The notes: generated by a model not told the origin, from the letters alone. A stretch of 64,000 nucleotides of DNA from Roseomonas alba (GCF_019430885.1 NZ_JAHYBZ010000004.1:186001-250000); one strand, 5' to 3'. Counted from the stretch's first letter, positions 1 to 8,908 are shown. Numbers and translations are program-made.

Positions 1-83
1 GCATGCTGCCCCCGCCAACTGCGCCTGGCGTGCAAGCGCGAGTCTCGGCACCATTCCGCCCGGGGCGCCCTGCTCCAAGTTCA

Positions 84-147
84 GGTTTCCCAAGACCTAT
101 CGGCCTTTGGCGGGTGGGGGTCCGGGGGAGGGCAGAGCCCTTCCCCG
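84..147 (+). repeat. Double-hairpin dispersed repeat, window-edge copy
   Basis: This is a copy of the repeat found near 28.6, 35.9 and 41.7 kb. It opens with GGTTTCC, then an imperfect hairpin ending in GGCCTTTGG, a G-rich link, and a second hairpin with arms GGGGGAGGGC and GCCCTTCCCC. The sequence before it (about 44-62) shares TCGGCACCATTC-GCC-G with the interior of the 28.5-28.7 kb element, so the other half of a composite element probably lies left of the window. It sits just downstream of the stop of the 175-1134 gene and may act as a terminator. Confidence 0.6.
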
Positions 148-174
148 CGCCACCAGCGCCTCGTCCGACGCGTA

Positions 175-1134
175 TCAGCCCCAGGCGAAACCCACGGCGA
201 GATCGGCCGCGAAGGGATCCGGCCCATCCGCCAGCGCGCTCGCCAGCCAGGCTTCGGCCGCCAGGGCCAGCCGCGCCAGTGCCCGCCGCCATTGCGCCAG
301 CAATTCCACATCCGGCGCGGCGCGATGCATCGCCTCATCCAGCCAGGCGCCATAGGCGGCCGGCAGCGCCGCCATCAGGCGCGCGACGAGCATCGCATCG
401 CGCGCCGAAAGATCCACGGGCAGGGCCAGGACGCCGGCGGCGCTCAGCGTCGCCTTCCGCGCGGTCGCGCCCGGTGCGGCGAGGGTGAGTGCCAGCGCCC
501 CCTCCTCCTCCCGCAGCGCGATGGCAACATGCGGCTGCGCCGTGGGACCGAGACGCGCCGCCTCCAGCCGCATGTCCAGCAGCCGCGCCGCGCCATCGGA
601 GAGAAAGGCGAGGCGCGCGCGCCCGGAGGCCACGGGGAGATACGTATCGAGAAAGCGCCGCCCGGCGATCAGCGCCAGCGCGTCGCGCGGCGTCTCCGGG
701 CCGGCCTCGGCCGGTTCCAGCACAAGGGTCGACAGGCGGAAGCCGACGCTGCGCATCCCCTGCTGGGGTGAGGGCAGATGCCGCAGCCTGGCGCAATGGA
801 ACCAGAACTCGCCGCGCGCCGCACTGACCATGGCGGCCGCGTCCCAGGCGAAGTCGAGCACCGCGCCGGTGCCCAGGCGCCGGACCGTCGCCCCCAGCCG
901 ATGGCCGTTGAGGAAGACGCTCACCTCCGGCAGCGCCTCGGGATCGATCAGGAGGCAATGCGCCTCGCCGCGCCCCGCGCCTTCGGGCAGGGCGATGCGG
1001 AGGACGGAAAGATGCCCCGGGCCGGACCAGCGGAAGCCGCCGGCCTCGCGCAGCTCGGGCGCGTACCAGCCGCTTCCCTCGATGCCGAACAGCATGTCGG
1101 TCACGATGCGCCGCCGCCAGGGCTGAGTTGCCAT
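175..1134 (-). CDS. Hypothetical protein with beta-rich N-terminus, possibly glycan-related
   Basis: A 319-residue protein that I do not recognise with certainty. The first 60 residues contain a GxxGWYAPE...GGFRWSGP segment. Such a pattern is often seen in beta-sandwich domains attached to bacterial glycosyltransferases, but this is a resemblance by eye only. The C-terminal half is alanine- and leucine-rich and probably helical. No signal peptide or membrane segment is visible. It starts 6 bp after the stop of the 1141-1998 gene on the same strand, so the two are likely co-transcribed and may share a function. No catalytic motif was found. Confidence 0.55.
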   Translation of the reverse strand: MATQPWRRRIVTDMLFGIEGSGWYAPELREAGGFRWSGPGHLSVLRIALPEGAGRGEAHCLLIDPEALPEVSVFLNGHRLGATVRRLGTGAVLDFAWDAAAMVSAARGEFWFHCARLRHLPSPQQGMRSVGFRLSTLVLEPAEAGPETPRDALALIAGRRFLDTYLPVASGRARLAFLSDGAARLLDMRLEAARLGPTAQPHVAIALREEEGALALTLAAPGATARKATLSAAGVLALPVDLSARDAMLVARLMAALPAAYGAWLDEAMHRAAPDVELLAQWRRALARLALAAEAWLASALADGPDPFAADLAVGFAWG

Positions 1135-1140
1135 CCGTTC

Positions 1141-1998
1141 CTAATCCAGAGTCCAGGCGCTGCGCTCGGCGAGGCGCACCAGTTCGATGCCGAAGCGCGT
1201 CCCGGCCGTCACGACCAGGTCCGCGAGGGGATAACCCGCCTCGGGATCGGCCGCCACCGCGGTCAGGAGGTCGGCCATGGCCTCGGCGATGCCGCCCATC
1301 GCGAGGACCGACATCGCATCCCGCCGGGGCTGCAGATGCGCCATCAGCGCATGCAACGCGGCAAGCCAGGCTGACCGCCGCCACGCCGTCTGGTGCCACA
1401 GATGCCGCACGCCGACACATTGCACGACATCGACGGCGATGCCCTGCAACAGCGCATCAAGCAGGATCCAGTAATCCCACCAGGGCACGCCGAGCGCGAA
1501 GCCGCGCATGTCGATGCGCTGCGCGATGGCGCGCGGCATCAGGACCAGGTCGTAGCCGTAGCGGTAGAAGGGCCCTTCGGCCTGCTGCGCATGGCTGACA
1601 TCCATCCGGTTGCAGGCGACGACGCGGTCCTGCGCCCGTGCAACCAGCGCCGCGCGACGCCGCATATCGAGGTCGAGCCGGATATCGGCGTTGACCAGCC
1701 CAACCACCGGCGCGCCGGTCGCCAGCGCCTGGGCCAGCGCATCAGCCACCCAGGCGCCGGGCCTGCCGAAGGCCTGGGCGACGCCTGGCTGCGCGGCGAT
1801 GACGGTCACACCGTCGGGCAGCGCGCCGAGGGCGGCGTGCTCCTCCCCCGGGTTCACGCTGAGCACCTGCCAACCGGGCGCGGGCCAGGAGGCGATGCAG
1901 GCCGCGCGCCAATCCGGGCCGGCATTCCAGCCGCCCGGACCTGGCCGGGTCATGCCCGGCGGGATGGAGGTGGCGAGCGCGACGTCAGTCACGCGCAT
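1141..1998 (-). CDS. Putative GT-A-like (glycosyltransferase-like) protein
   Basis: A 285-residue protein. The start chosen is the ATG at 1998, which overlaps the stop of the FAD oxidoreductase by 14 bp; the longer frame to 2172 runs deep into that gene and reads as shadow sequence. Around residue 100 it has GLVNADIRLD, resembling the acidic nucleotide-sugar-binding loop of GT-A enzymes. Further on come FYRYGYDLVLMPR and GVPWWDYW, a pattern met in glycosyltransferase-like proteins of polysaccharide loci. The family assignment is inference; a non-catalytic glycan-binding role is also possible. It belongs to the minus-strand run 4173 to 175. Confidence 0.6.
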   Translation of the reverse strand: MRVTDVALATSIPPGMTRPGPGGWNAGPDWRAACIASWPAPGWQVLSVNPGEEHAALGALPDGVTVIAAQPGVAQAFGRPGAWVADALAQALATGAPVVGLVNADIRLDLDMRRRAALVARAQDRVVACNRMDVSHAQQAEGPFYRYGYDLVLMPRAIAQRIDMRGFALGVPWWDYWILLDALLQGIAVDVVQCVGVRHLWHQTAWRRSAWLAALHALMAHLQPRRDAMSVLAMGGIAEAMADLLTAVAADPEAGYPLADLVVTAGTRFGIELVRLAERSAWTLD

Positions 1999-3286
1999 CG
2001 AGCCGCCGCGCCGCCGCGATGTTCCAGGCGATGCCGAGGGACCGGAAGGCATGGCCGGCGATGGTGCGCAGTCGCGTCTCGACCGGCGCAGCGATGTCGC
2101 GCAGCGGCGTGCCTGTGCTGGCGCGCGCCATCTCCCGCCCCAGGGCAATCGCGAGCGCGACGCCGCGCCCATTGCAGCCGGTCCAGCCGAGCACGCCGGG
2201 CGCGAGGTCGTAGAGATGCGGCAGCCGGTCCTTGGTCGCGGCGATGTAGCCCCACCAAGTGTAGTCGAACCGGATCTCGCCGATCTGCGGAAAGACGCGG
2301 CGCAGGCGTTCGGCGATGCGGGCGCGCAGGCGCGAATCCCAGGCGAACGGCAGCATCAGCGCACCGCCCGTGACGAGGCGGCCGCTCTCGTCGAAGCGGA
2401 AGAAATAGAGGTCCCCGCGGGTGTCTGACAGGGCATGGCCCTCGGGCAGGATCGTCCGGCGAATGTTGCCCGAGAGGACCGAGGTCGCCATCTGGTAGGA
2501 CCGCACCGGCACGATGGTGCGCCGCAGCCCCGGCCAGAAATCGCCCGTATAGGCCTGGGTGCCGATGATGACGCGCTCAGCCGTCAGCGTGCCGCGCGGC
2601 GTCTCCAGGACCCAGCCGCCACCCGCTGCGGGACGGATGGCGCGGACGGGACTGCCGGTGTGGATCACCGCGCCGGCCTTGATCGCCGCATCCGCCAGGC
2701 CGCGTGCGAACCCCAGCGGATTGATCCGCCCGCCCGTCGTGTTGCCCCAGCCGCCATGCCAGTGGTCGGTGCCGGTCAGCGTGGCCATCTCGACACGGGA
2801 GTAGAGCCGGACCGGAGCGCCGCGGCGGGCCCATTGCTCGGCGCGGGATTCCGACAGGCGCAGGCGGGAGGCGCGATGGGCGGGCTGGATCCAGCCATTC
2901 TGGACTGCCTCGGCGGCAATGCCGTGCTTGCGGATCAGGTCGAAGACAAGGGCAGCGCTGTCGCGGATCAGGCCGACGAGCTGCTCGCCCTTGTCACGGC
3001 CGCCCAGTTCAGCCGGTGTCGCGGCGACGATGTCGTCGGGGTCGATGCGCGACAGGGTCGGGATGACCTGGCCGTTGTTGCGCCCGGAGGCCCCCCAGCC
3101 GATCGCCTCCGCCTCCAGCAGCGTGACGGGCGCGCCGGCCTCGGCCAGATGCAGCGCGGCCGACAGCCCGGTGAAGCCGCCGCCGACCACCGCGACGCCG
3201 GTGCGGGCATCGCCAGCGAGCGGCGTCGTCGCCGGCGCCGCCGGTGCGGTCGCCGCCCAGAGGCTGTTCGGCAGGGGCTCGGTCAT
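1985..3286 (-). CDS. FAD-dependent amine/amino-acid oxidoreductase (DAO family)
   Basis: A 433-residue flavoprotein of the D-amino-acid-oxidase (DAO) family, closest in style to gamma-glutamylputrescine oxidase (PuuB-like) enzymes that oxidise an amine with O2. The N-terminal dinucleotide-binding motif GVAVVGGGFTGLSAALHLAE (about residues 30-50) is followed by the FAD ribose acid in LLEAEAIGWGASGRNNG. C-terminal WTGCNGRGVALAIALG closes the FAD site. No signal peptide, so it is probably cytoplasmic. It overlaps the upstream DMT transporter by 4 bp (ATGA), suggesting that an exported or related metabolite is handled by both. The substrate cannot be told from sequence. Confidence 0.85.
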   Translation of the reverse strand: MTEPLPNSLWAATAPAAPATTPLAGDARTGVAVVGGGFTGLSAALHLAEAGAPVTLLEAEAIGWGASGRNNGQVIPTLSRIDPDDIVAATPAELGGRDKGEQLVGLIRDSAALVFDLIRKHGIAAEAVQNGWIQPAHRASRLRLSESRAEQWARRGAPVRLYSRVEMATLTGTDHWHGGWGNTTGGRINPLGFARGLADAAIKAGAVIHTGSPVRAIRPAAGGGWVLETPRGTLTAERVIIGTQAYTGDFWPGLRRTIVPVRSYQMATSVLSGNIRRTILPEGHALSDTRGDLYFFRFDESGRLVTGGALMLPFAWDSRLRARIAERLRRVFPQIGEIRFDYTWWGYIAATKDRLPHLYDLAPGVLGWTGCNGRGVALAIALGREMARASTGTPLRDIAAPVETRLRTIAGHAFRSLGIAWNIAAARRLDARD

Positions 3287-4173
3287 GCCGTCCGCCGCCC
3301 GGTGAACAGCACCGCCGCCAGCATCCCGCCCGCCGCCAGCGTGGCGCCCAGGCCCTGGAGCAGCGAGATCGGCTCCTCGAGCAGGAAGGCGGCGAGCAGT
3401 AGGGCGGTCACGGGCACCATGATGGACAGGGTGGCCGCCCGCGTCGGTCCAAGCAACTCCACGGCGCGCGCATAGAGGAACATCGCCAGCGCCCCCAGTG
3501 CCACGCCCTGCGCCACGAACTGCACGATCAACGGCCCGGCGGGGATCTGCGCCACCTCAGCCGCACGCCAGGGCAGCCAGACGGGCAGCACGACGATGGC
3601 CGAGATCATGGTCACCGCCGCCGTCGCCGGGATGGCCGGCACCTGCCAGCGCCGCAGCAGCAGCGTGAAGACCGACCAGGTGGTGCCCGCGAGCACCAGC
3701 AGGATGTCGCCACGCCAGGCGCCCGGATGATTTCCCGATACGCCATCCCAGCCGATCATCAGCACCCCCGCGCCCATGATGGCGAGCGCGGCGGCGCGCC
3801 CGCGGGACGGCCATTCCCCGATCATCGGAATGGCAAGCAGCGCGCCCGCGACCGGCATGACCATCGGCGCAATCGTCCCGCCATGGGAAGCCGGCGCAAA
3901 CAGCAGCGCACAGACAAACAGCAGCAGATTCGGCGCACCACCGAAGAAGGATAGCACCAGCAGCCGCCACCAGCCGATGCGCTTGAGCGCATCGCGCGCC
4001 TGCCAGGCGAGCGGAGCCAGCAGCAGCGCCGCCGGCGCATAGCGGAAGGCAGCGAGATCGATCGGATGGAAGCCCTGTCCGGCCAACGCCGGCCGCGCTA
4101 CCACCGCGTGCCCGCCCCAGATGATGGAACAGGCGATCCCGACCGCAAGCCCCAGCAGGATTTTCGGATTCAT
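3283..4173 (-). CDS. DMT-superfamily (EamA) transporter
   Basis: A roughly 296-residue inner-membrane protein with about ten hydrophobic segments in two similar halves, as in EamA-type drug/metabolite exporters (usual length about 290-300). An early GGHAVVARPAL segment and a second-half repeat ending LLLAAFLLEEPISLLQG are characteristic. A GTG at 4176 directly precedes the ATG at 4173 and either could start it. Its stop overlaps the start of the FAD oxidoreductase by 4 bp. A second, related EamA protein lies at 30819-31730. The exported compound is unknown. Confidence 0.85.
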   Translation of the reverse strand: MNPKILLGLAVGIACSIIWGGHAVVARPALAGQGFHPIDLAAFRYAPAALLLAPLAWQARDALKRIGWWRLLVLSFFGGAPNLLLFVCALLFAPASHGGTIAPMVMPVAGALLAIPMIGEWPSRGRAAALAIMGAGVLMIGWDGVSGNHPGAWRGDILLVLAGTTWSVFTLLLRRWQVPAIPATAAVTMISAIVVLPVWLPWRAAEVAQIPAGPLIVQFVAQGVALGALAMFLYARAVELLGPTRAATLSIMVPVTALLLAAFLLEEPISLLQGLGATLAAGGMLAAVLFTGRRTA

Positions 4174-4259
4174 CACCCCGCAGACTGCCCTGCCCCGCGG
4201 CCTTCCGATACGCCACCGCGGCGCGGATCAGTCATGCCAGGGTGCGGGGCGCCCTGAAG

Positions 4260-4784
4260 TCAGGCGGCGAAGACGCGGTTCAGGTCGCTGCAGAAGCGGC
4301 CGTACGGCAGGCCATAGGCGTGGATGGAGATGGCCGTCTCGGTGCCGAGATTGGCCAGCCGATGGATCGCGTCCGCCCGAGCGGGACCGTAGGTGATGTC
4401 GCCCGGCCGGCGCAGCGCGATGCCGGACAGCAGCGGCGGTGCGCCATCGTCCTGTGACGGCTCGTAGAAGGTCTCGGTCAGCACACCGCGATGCACGCCC
4501 ACCGCGCACCAGGCGTTGTGCGCATGCACCGGCGACATCTGCCCCGGGCGCCAGACCAGCGCGGCGACAGCCCAACCGGCCTCCACATCCTCATGCAGCA
4601 GGTGGCGGATATAGGTCTCGGCGCGGCAGGGACAGTCACGGCCGAGCAGCAGCATCGGGTCGGCGGCGTAGTGGCCCAGCACCTCGGCCACCGCAGCGGA
4701 AGGGTCACCCTGCGCGGCACGAAGCGCGGAGGAAATCCCATCAGCCATGGCATCGAGAGCACCGCGGGCGGAAAGGACGTTCAT
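4260..4784 (-). CDS. Cupin-fold dioxygenase-like protein (cysteine-dioxygenase type)
   Basis: A 174-residue protein of the cysteine-dioxygenase-like cupin group, non-heme iron enzymes that oxidise small thiols. The metal-site pattern appears as PVHAHNAWCAVGVHRGVLTETFY in the middle (His-x-His and a later Glu), with a further histidine in ISIHAYG near the C-terminus. I chose the ATG at 4784; the longer frame to 4958 adds an atypical, Lys/Arg-rich stretch read from the AT-richer upstream region. It stands alone on the minus strand, 86 bp upstream of the DMT transporter. The substrate is not certain. Confidence 0.7.
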   Translation of the reverse strand: MNVLSARGALDAMADGISSALRAAQGDPSAAVAEVLGHYAADPMLLLGRDCPCRAETYIRHLLHEDVEAGWAVAALVWRPGQMSPVHAHNAWCAVGVHRGVLTETFYEPSQDDGAPPLLSGIALRRPGDITYGPARADAIHRLANLGTETAISIHAYGLPYGRFCSDLNRVFAA

Positions 4785-5357
4785 GGGGCGGGAATCCTGC
4801 GGTCGAGCGGAGAACGTGTCTATCGCCTCAGGGTAAAGGGAGAGACAAATCTTCTTCAAGAACTTTGTTGCGAGAAAATGAAATCCCTCGTTCTGCCGCG
4901 TTGGAGATTTCACGCCTCCGGCGAAGGTTGCGCGACGTCTCGCCCGCCAGCAACGCAATCGTTAAGAGGCGCGGCCCGTCTTCAAACGTCTCCCCGCATC
5001 GACGTGGCAGGCCGCGTCACTGCCCCCCCCCTGCATAGCGGGCATCCCACGCCGAATTCATTTCGATTGAGGCGCGATCTCCATGCCAGGCGCGCTTCCG
5101 GCAGGAATGGGCCCACCGGCACTGTTCCGCCGCTGCCGCATGTCACCAACACCGGCGCACGTCATCAGGTGGAGGCCACGCTTCAGCCCTTGACGGGGTG
5201 GCTTCGAGGGATGGAGCCGCTCCAGACATCCGCGCCCCCCGCACCAATTCCCAGCGGCGCCTTCGGAGGCTTTACCCTGTTGCGCTTCGTCGCACGCACC
5301 CCGACCTCCCGGTGGCATTCTGCGCCTCTCCGCCTACAGCCGTCCCGGAGTCCTGCT
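4785..5357. other. Gene-free stretch between divergent genes
   Basis: These 573 bp separate the cupin gene (minus) from the esterase (plus). An AT-richer block at about 4840-4900 probably holds promoters, but no clear -35/-10 pair stands out. A run of nine C lies at 5023-5031. At about 5182-5233 the sequence resembles a decayed copy of the double-hairpin repeat (CTTGACGGGGTGGCTTCGAG against the usual CTTTGGCGGGGTGGCTTGGAG). The open frame through this region carries no recognisable domain before the signal peptide of the esterase. No RNA gene was recognised. Confidence 0.5.
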
Positions 5358-6212
5358 TTGCTGCGTCTTGCCGTTCTGTTCGCTGTGCTTCTTGCTTCCC
5401 TTCCGACCGTGGCGCGGGAGCGTCCGCGTGACCCTGTCCCACGACGCCAGGCTGCGCCCCAGCAGATCGCTCCCCTGCCCGGCACCCAGCGCCTCGAGAT
5501 CGAATTCGACGGCGCGACACGCAGCTACCTGCTGCATCTGCCGCGCGTCAGTACAGGGGATCGGCCGCTGATCCTGGTCTTCCACGGACTCGGCGGCCAG
5601 GGCGCGCAGGTGGAGCGGCTGTCACGCTTCACGACGCTCGGCGAGGAGCATGGCCTCATCATCGCCTATCCCAATGGCGCGGACGGGATGTGGCGCGTCC
5701 TGCGCGACCCGCGCACGGAAATCGCCTTCGCACGCGCCGTCGTCGCGGACATCACCCGCCGCGCCCCGGTCGATCGCCGGCGCATCTTTGCCGTCGGCAT
5801 GTCGAACGGGGCCATGATGGCCGCGGCACTCGGGTGCTTCGCGCCGGACCTCGTGGCGGGGGTGGGGCTGGTCTCGGGCGGCTATGTCGCGCCGTGCCGC
5901 AATGCGCCCCACGCGCCGGCCATCCTGTTCAACGGCACGGCGGATACGATGCTGCCCATCGAGGGGCGGCGGCTGATGATGCCGGTGCGCGACTTCGCCC
6001 GCTCGCTGGGGTCAGGCCCCAATTGCCGCGCGCAGCCCGAACCGCTGGAACCGGTCTCCGGCACTCAGCCCGTGCGCTTCGCCTGCGGCGGAGCGGAAGC
6101 GGTGCTGTGGACCATCCCGGGCGGCAACCACGGCTGGCCCGGCGGGCCGGGCGGCGCGCCGCACCCGGATGCGACGCGGGAGATCTGGCGGTTCTTCGAA
6201 ACCCTCAGGTGA
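5358..6212 (+). CDS. Secreted esterase of the PHB-depolymerase (LpqC) family
   Basis: An alpha/beta-hydrolase of the poly(3-hydroxybutyrate) depolymerase/feruloyl-esterase-like family. I chose the TTG at 5358 because GGAG lies 7 bp upstream and the protein then opens with a clean signal peptide (LLRLAVLFAVLLASLPTVARE); an ATG at 5211 is the alternative. The mature part shows LILVFHGLGGQG (oxyanion region), the nucleophile elbow GMSNG, FNGTADTMLP with the acid, and PGGNHGWPGG with the catalytic His. It probably acts in the periplasm or outside. The real substrate may be a plant or phenolic ester instead of PHB. Its stop overlaps that of the next minus-strand gene by 8 bp. Confidence 0.85.
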   Translation: MLRLAVLFAVLLASLPTVARERPRDPVPRRQAAPQQIAPLPGTQRLEIEFDGATRSYLLHLPRVSTGDRPLILVFHGLGGQGAQVERLSRFTTLGEEHGLIIAYPNGADGMWRVLRDPRTEIAFARAVVADITRRAPVDRRRIFAVGMSNGAMMAAALGCFAPDLVAGVGLVSGGYVAPCRNAPHAPAILFNGTADTMLPIEGRRLMMPVRDFARSLGSGPNCRAQPEPLEPVSGTQPVRFACGGAEAVLWTIPGGNHGWPGGPGGAPHPDATREIWRFFETLR

Positions 6213-7035
6213 AGAGCTTCCAGAACATCCGCAGGCTGGTGATCAACAGGAAGGCGCCGAAGGCCCGCTTCAGCCAGATCGGCGGGATGGTGTGCGCCAG
6301 GTGCACGCCCCAGGGCGTGGCGATCAGCGAACTGGGCACGATCAGCGCGAAGCCGATCAGGTTCACATAGCCCAGCGAGAAGGGCGGCAGCAGCGGATCG
6401 CCCCAGCCGCCCCAGATGAAGCCGATCGTCGCCGGTATGGAAATGATCAGCCCGAAGGCCGATGACGTCGCGACGGCGGAGCGGATCGGCACGCCGCACA
6501 GCGACAGGATCGGCACGCCGAGCGTCCCGCCGCCGATGCCCATCATGGCGCTGACGCCACCGATGCCGAGGCCGATCGCCTGCCGCCCCGCACCGGTGGG
6601 CACGCTGTCGGTGATCTTAGAGTCGACGCCCGTCAGCCCCATGTTCAGTGCCACGAGCAGAGCGACCACCGCGAAGACCGCGGTCAGCCCATCGCCATGG
6701 ACATAGACGGCAAGCGCGGTACCGAGCGCGACGCCGACCAGCATCGCCGGCCAGATGGACCGGATCAGCCCGACATCCATCGCCCCCTTCGCATGGTGCT
6801 TGCGCGCCGACTGGATCGAGGTCGGGACAATGGTGGCGAGCGAGGTCGCCACCGCCAGCTTCATCTGGATCGCCTCGGGGATGCCAAACAGCGGGAAAAC
6901 GTTGAACAGCAGCGGCACGATGACAATGCCGCCGCCGACCCCGAGAAGCCCGGCGAGCGTGCCCGAGACGAGACCCGTCGCCGCCATGGCGACAGCCATC
7001 CCGAGAAGCCAGAGCGGGTCGTTGAGATGTTCCAT
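6205..7035 (-). CDS. TauE/SafE-family permease
   Basis: A 276-residue membrane protein of the TauE/SafE (sulfite exporter) family. It has about eight hydrophobic segments and the two characteristic repeats: SGTLAGLLGVGGGIVIVPLL in the first half and GVSAMMGIGGGTLGVPIL in the second. The ATG at 7035 opens directly into the first membrane span; an upstream start at 7083 would overlap the divergent gene. It is divergent from another TauE/SafE member at 7053 with only 17 bp between the starts. Anion export (sulfite, sulfoacetate or similar) is the family's role; the substrate here is unknown. Confidence 0.88.
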   Translation of the reverse strand: MEHLNDPLWLLGMAVAMAATGLVSGTLAGLLGVGGGIVIVPLLFNVFPLFGIPEAIQMKLAVATSLATIVPTSIQSARKHHAKGAMDVGLIRSIWPAMLVGVALGTALAVYVHGDGLTAVFAVVALLVALNMGLTGVDSKITDSVPTGAGRQAIGLGIGGVSAMMGIGGGTLGVPILSLCGVPIRSAVATSSAFGLIISIPATIGFIWGGWGDPLLPPFSLGYVNLIGFALIVPSSLIATPWGVHLAHTIPPIWLKRAFGAFLLITSLRMFWKLFT

Positions 7036-7052
7036 GTCGGGGAAGGTCCGGG

Positions 7053-7871
7053 ATGGGCGGGAAGCGCTTCCCGTGGCATACACGCTGGCCCCAGCAGCGT
7101 CACCCCGCCTTGCCCTTCCTGACCGATCCCTGGTTCTACCTGCTCGCCATCCCGGCCGTGCTGATCACCGGCATCAGCAAGGGCGGATTCGCCGGCGGCG
7201 CGGGCAATCTCCTGGTGCCGCTGATGGCGCTGACCGTGCCGGCGCCGATGGCGGCCGGCATCGCGCTGCCGCTGCTCTGCGCCATGGACGTGTCAGGGTT
7301 GAAGGCCTGGTGGGGCCGCTGGGACAAGCGGGAGATGCGGGTGCTGGTGCCCGGGGCGCTGGTCGGCATCCTGGTCGGCGGCGTCGCCTTCCACCTGTTC
7401 TCCGACCGCGCGATCAAGGCGATAGTCGGGCTGACGACGCTGGCCTTCCTGGCGCGCACGCTGTGGCTGCAGCGGCATGCGGTGCCGCCGCCGGCCGCGC
7501 CGCACGACCCGGTGAAGGGGTCGATCTGCGCGGCGGCGTCGGGCTTCACCAGCACCATCGCGCATGCAGGGTCCCCGCCGCTGGCCATCTACATGTATCC
7601 GCGGCGGCTCGACCGACAGGTGATGGCGGCGACCTCGGTCGTCTTCTTCGGCATCGTGAACTACGTGAAGCTGATCCCCTATGCGCTGCTGGGGAATCTC
7701 TCCGCGGCCAACCTTGCGACCAGCCTGGTGCTGCTGCCGCTGGCGCCGGTGGGTGTCTATCTCGGCATCTGGCTGCAGAAGCACGTGCCAGATGCACTGT
7801 TCTACAAGTTGCTCTACGCGCTGCTGCTGATCACCGGCGTGAAGCTGACATGGGATGGGGTCTTCGCATGA
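7053..7871 (+). CDS. TauE/SafE-family permease (second copy)
   Basis: A 272-residue membrane protein of the same family as its divergent neighbour but of a different branch: its repeats read GISKGGFAGGAGNLLVPLM and AAASGFTSTIAHAGSPPLAIY. The ATG at 7053 has GGAAGG six bases upstream; a TTG at 7110 would start just before the first membrane span and leave more room for promoters. The stop overlaps the next gene by ATGA, so this permease and the racemase-like enzyme are one transcript. The ligand is unknown. Confidence 0.86.
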   Translation: MGGKRFPWHTRWPQQRHPALPFLTDPWFYLLAIPAVLITGISKGGFAGGAGNLLVPLMALTVPAPMAAGIALPLLCAMDVSGLKAWWGRWDKREMRVLVPGALVGILVGGVAFHLFSDRAIKAIVGLTTLAFLARTLWLQRHAVPPPAAPHDPVKGSICAAASGFTSTIAHAGSPPLAIYMYPRRLDRQVMAATSVVFFGIVNYVKLIPYALLGNLSAANLATSLVLLPLAPVGVYLGIWLQKHVPDALFYKLLYALLLITGVKLTWDGVFA

Positions 7872-8578
7872 GTGGATCCGCTCGGGTGCTGGGTGTTCTC
7901 GGCGGCATGGGGCCGCTCGCGGGGGCGACCTTCATGCAGCGGCTGACTCTGCTGACACCGGCGGAGCGCGACCAGGACCACATCCCGTCCATCCTGTGGT
8001 CCGACCCGCGCGTGCCGGACCGCACCGCGGCGCGGCTCGCCGGCGGCGAGGACCCGCTGCCCTGGCTGCTGCGCGGCATTGCGGGGCTGGAGGCCGCCGG
8101 CTGCGGCGCCATTGCCATTCCCTGCAACACCGCCCATGGCTGGTTCGAGGCGATGCAGGAAGCGACCTCCCTGCCCATCCTGCACATCGTCGAGGCGGCG
8201 GCGGATGAGCTGCTGCGCCTCGGTATCACCAACGGCACGGTGGGGCTGATGGCGACCTCGGGCACGCTGGCGATGAAGCTGTACCAGGGGCGGCTTGCGG
8301 CGCGCGGCTATGAGTGCCTGGTGCCGGCGGAGGAGGAAATGGCGCGCCTCGTCATGCCGGCGATCGAGCTGGTGAAGGCGAATCGCGTCGCCGACTCCTA
8401 CGCCCCGCTGGCGGAGATCGCGCGCCGGCTGGTGGAACGCGGGGCGCGGGCGGTCGTGCTGGGCTGCACGGAGATCCCGCTCGGCATTGCGGCGGGCCCT
8501 GCCCTGCCCTTCCCGGTCGCGGACACAATCGATGCGCTGGCGCGGGCGTCCATCGCCTGGGCGAAGCCGGCGGGGTAG
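7868..8578 (+). CDS. Aspartate/glutamate racemase-family protein
   Basis: A 236-residue member of the cofactor-independent Asp/Glu racemase superfamily. It begins RVLGVLGGMGPLAGATFMQ, typical of YgeA/aspartate-racemase-like enzymes, and carries the two catalytic cysteine regions: AIAIPCNTAHGWF (first Cys with the NTAH signature) and VVLGCTEIPL (second Cys). Both cysteines are present, so activity as a racemase is plausible. It is translationally coupled to the TauE/SafE permease (4-bp overlap). That suggests a substrate shared by transporter and enzyme, but this is inference. Confidence 0.87.
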   Translation: MSGSARVLGVLGGMGPLAGATFMQRLTLLTPAERDQDHIPSILWSDPRVPDRTAARLAGGEDPLPWLLRGIAGLEAAGCGAIAIPCNTAHGWFEAMQEATSLPILHIVEAAADELLRLGITNGTVGLMATSGTLAMKLYQGRLAARGYECLVPAEEEMARLVMPAIELVKANRVADSYAPLAEIARRLVERGARAVVLGCTEIPLGIAAGPALPFPVADTIDALARASIAWAKPAG

Positions 8579-8908
8579 TCAGGCGCGCGCCTGCTCCATC
8601 TCCCGCTGGAGGAAGAAGTTCAGCACGGTGCGCAGCGCCGCGATGGCGGCGAGCTTGCCGATCTCGTCCCAGCCCGGGGCGATGGCGGTGCGCAGGATAT
8701 CGGCGGCGAGGGCGAATTCCAGCGCCAGCATCAGCCAGCGCGCGAGGTGCAGCCGGACCGCATCGCTGCGGATGTCATTCGCGTGCCCGAAAAAGGCGCG
8801 CAGGAAGCCCAGCACGGCCTGGATGACGGCGAGGGACACGACCAGCACCGCTGCCGCCTCAACGGCGATGGCGGCCCATTCGGTGATGCCAAGGATCAGG
8901 TCGTGCAT
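8579..8908 (-). CDS. DUF1622-type small membrane protein
   Basis: A 109-residue protein of the DUF1622 type, with three hydrophobic segments: EWAAIAVEAAAVLVVSLAVI near the start, LARWLMLALEFALAADIL in the middle and a weaker one at IGKLAAIAALRTVLNFFL. The sequence LHLARWLMLALEFALAADI with the preceding arginine is characteristic. It is a presumed inner-membrane protein of unknown function. Its stop abuts the racemase stop (convergent). Upstream on the same strand lies the hairpin array, so its transcript may start inside or beyond that array. Confidence 0.8.
   Translation of the reverse strand: MHDLILGITEWAAIAVEAAAVLVVSLAVIQAVLGFLRAFFGHANDIRSDAVRLHLARWLMLALEFALAADILRTAIAPGWDEIGKLAAIAALRTVLNFFLQREMEQARA

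Noticed and set aside
5023-5031. Run of nine C as a phase-variable tract
   Set aside because: It lies in non-coding sequence well before the chosen esterase start and is not near a recognised promoter.
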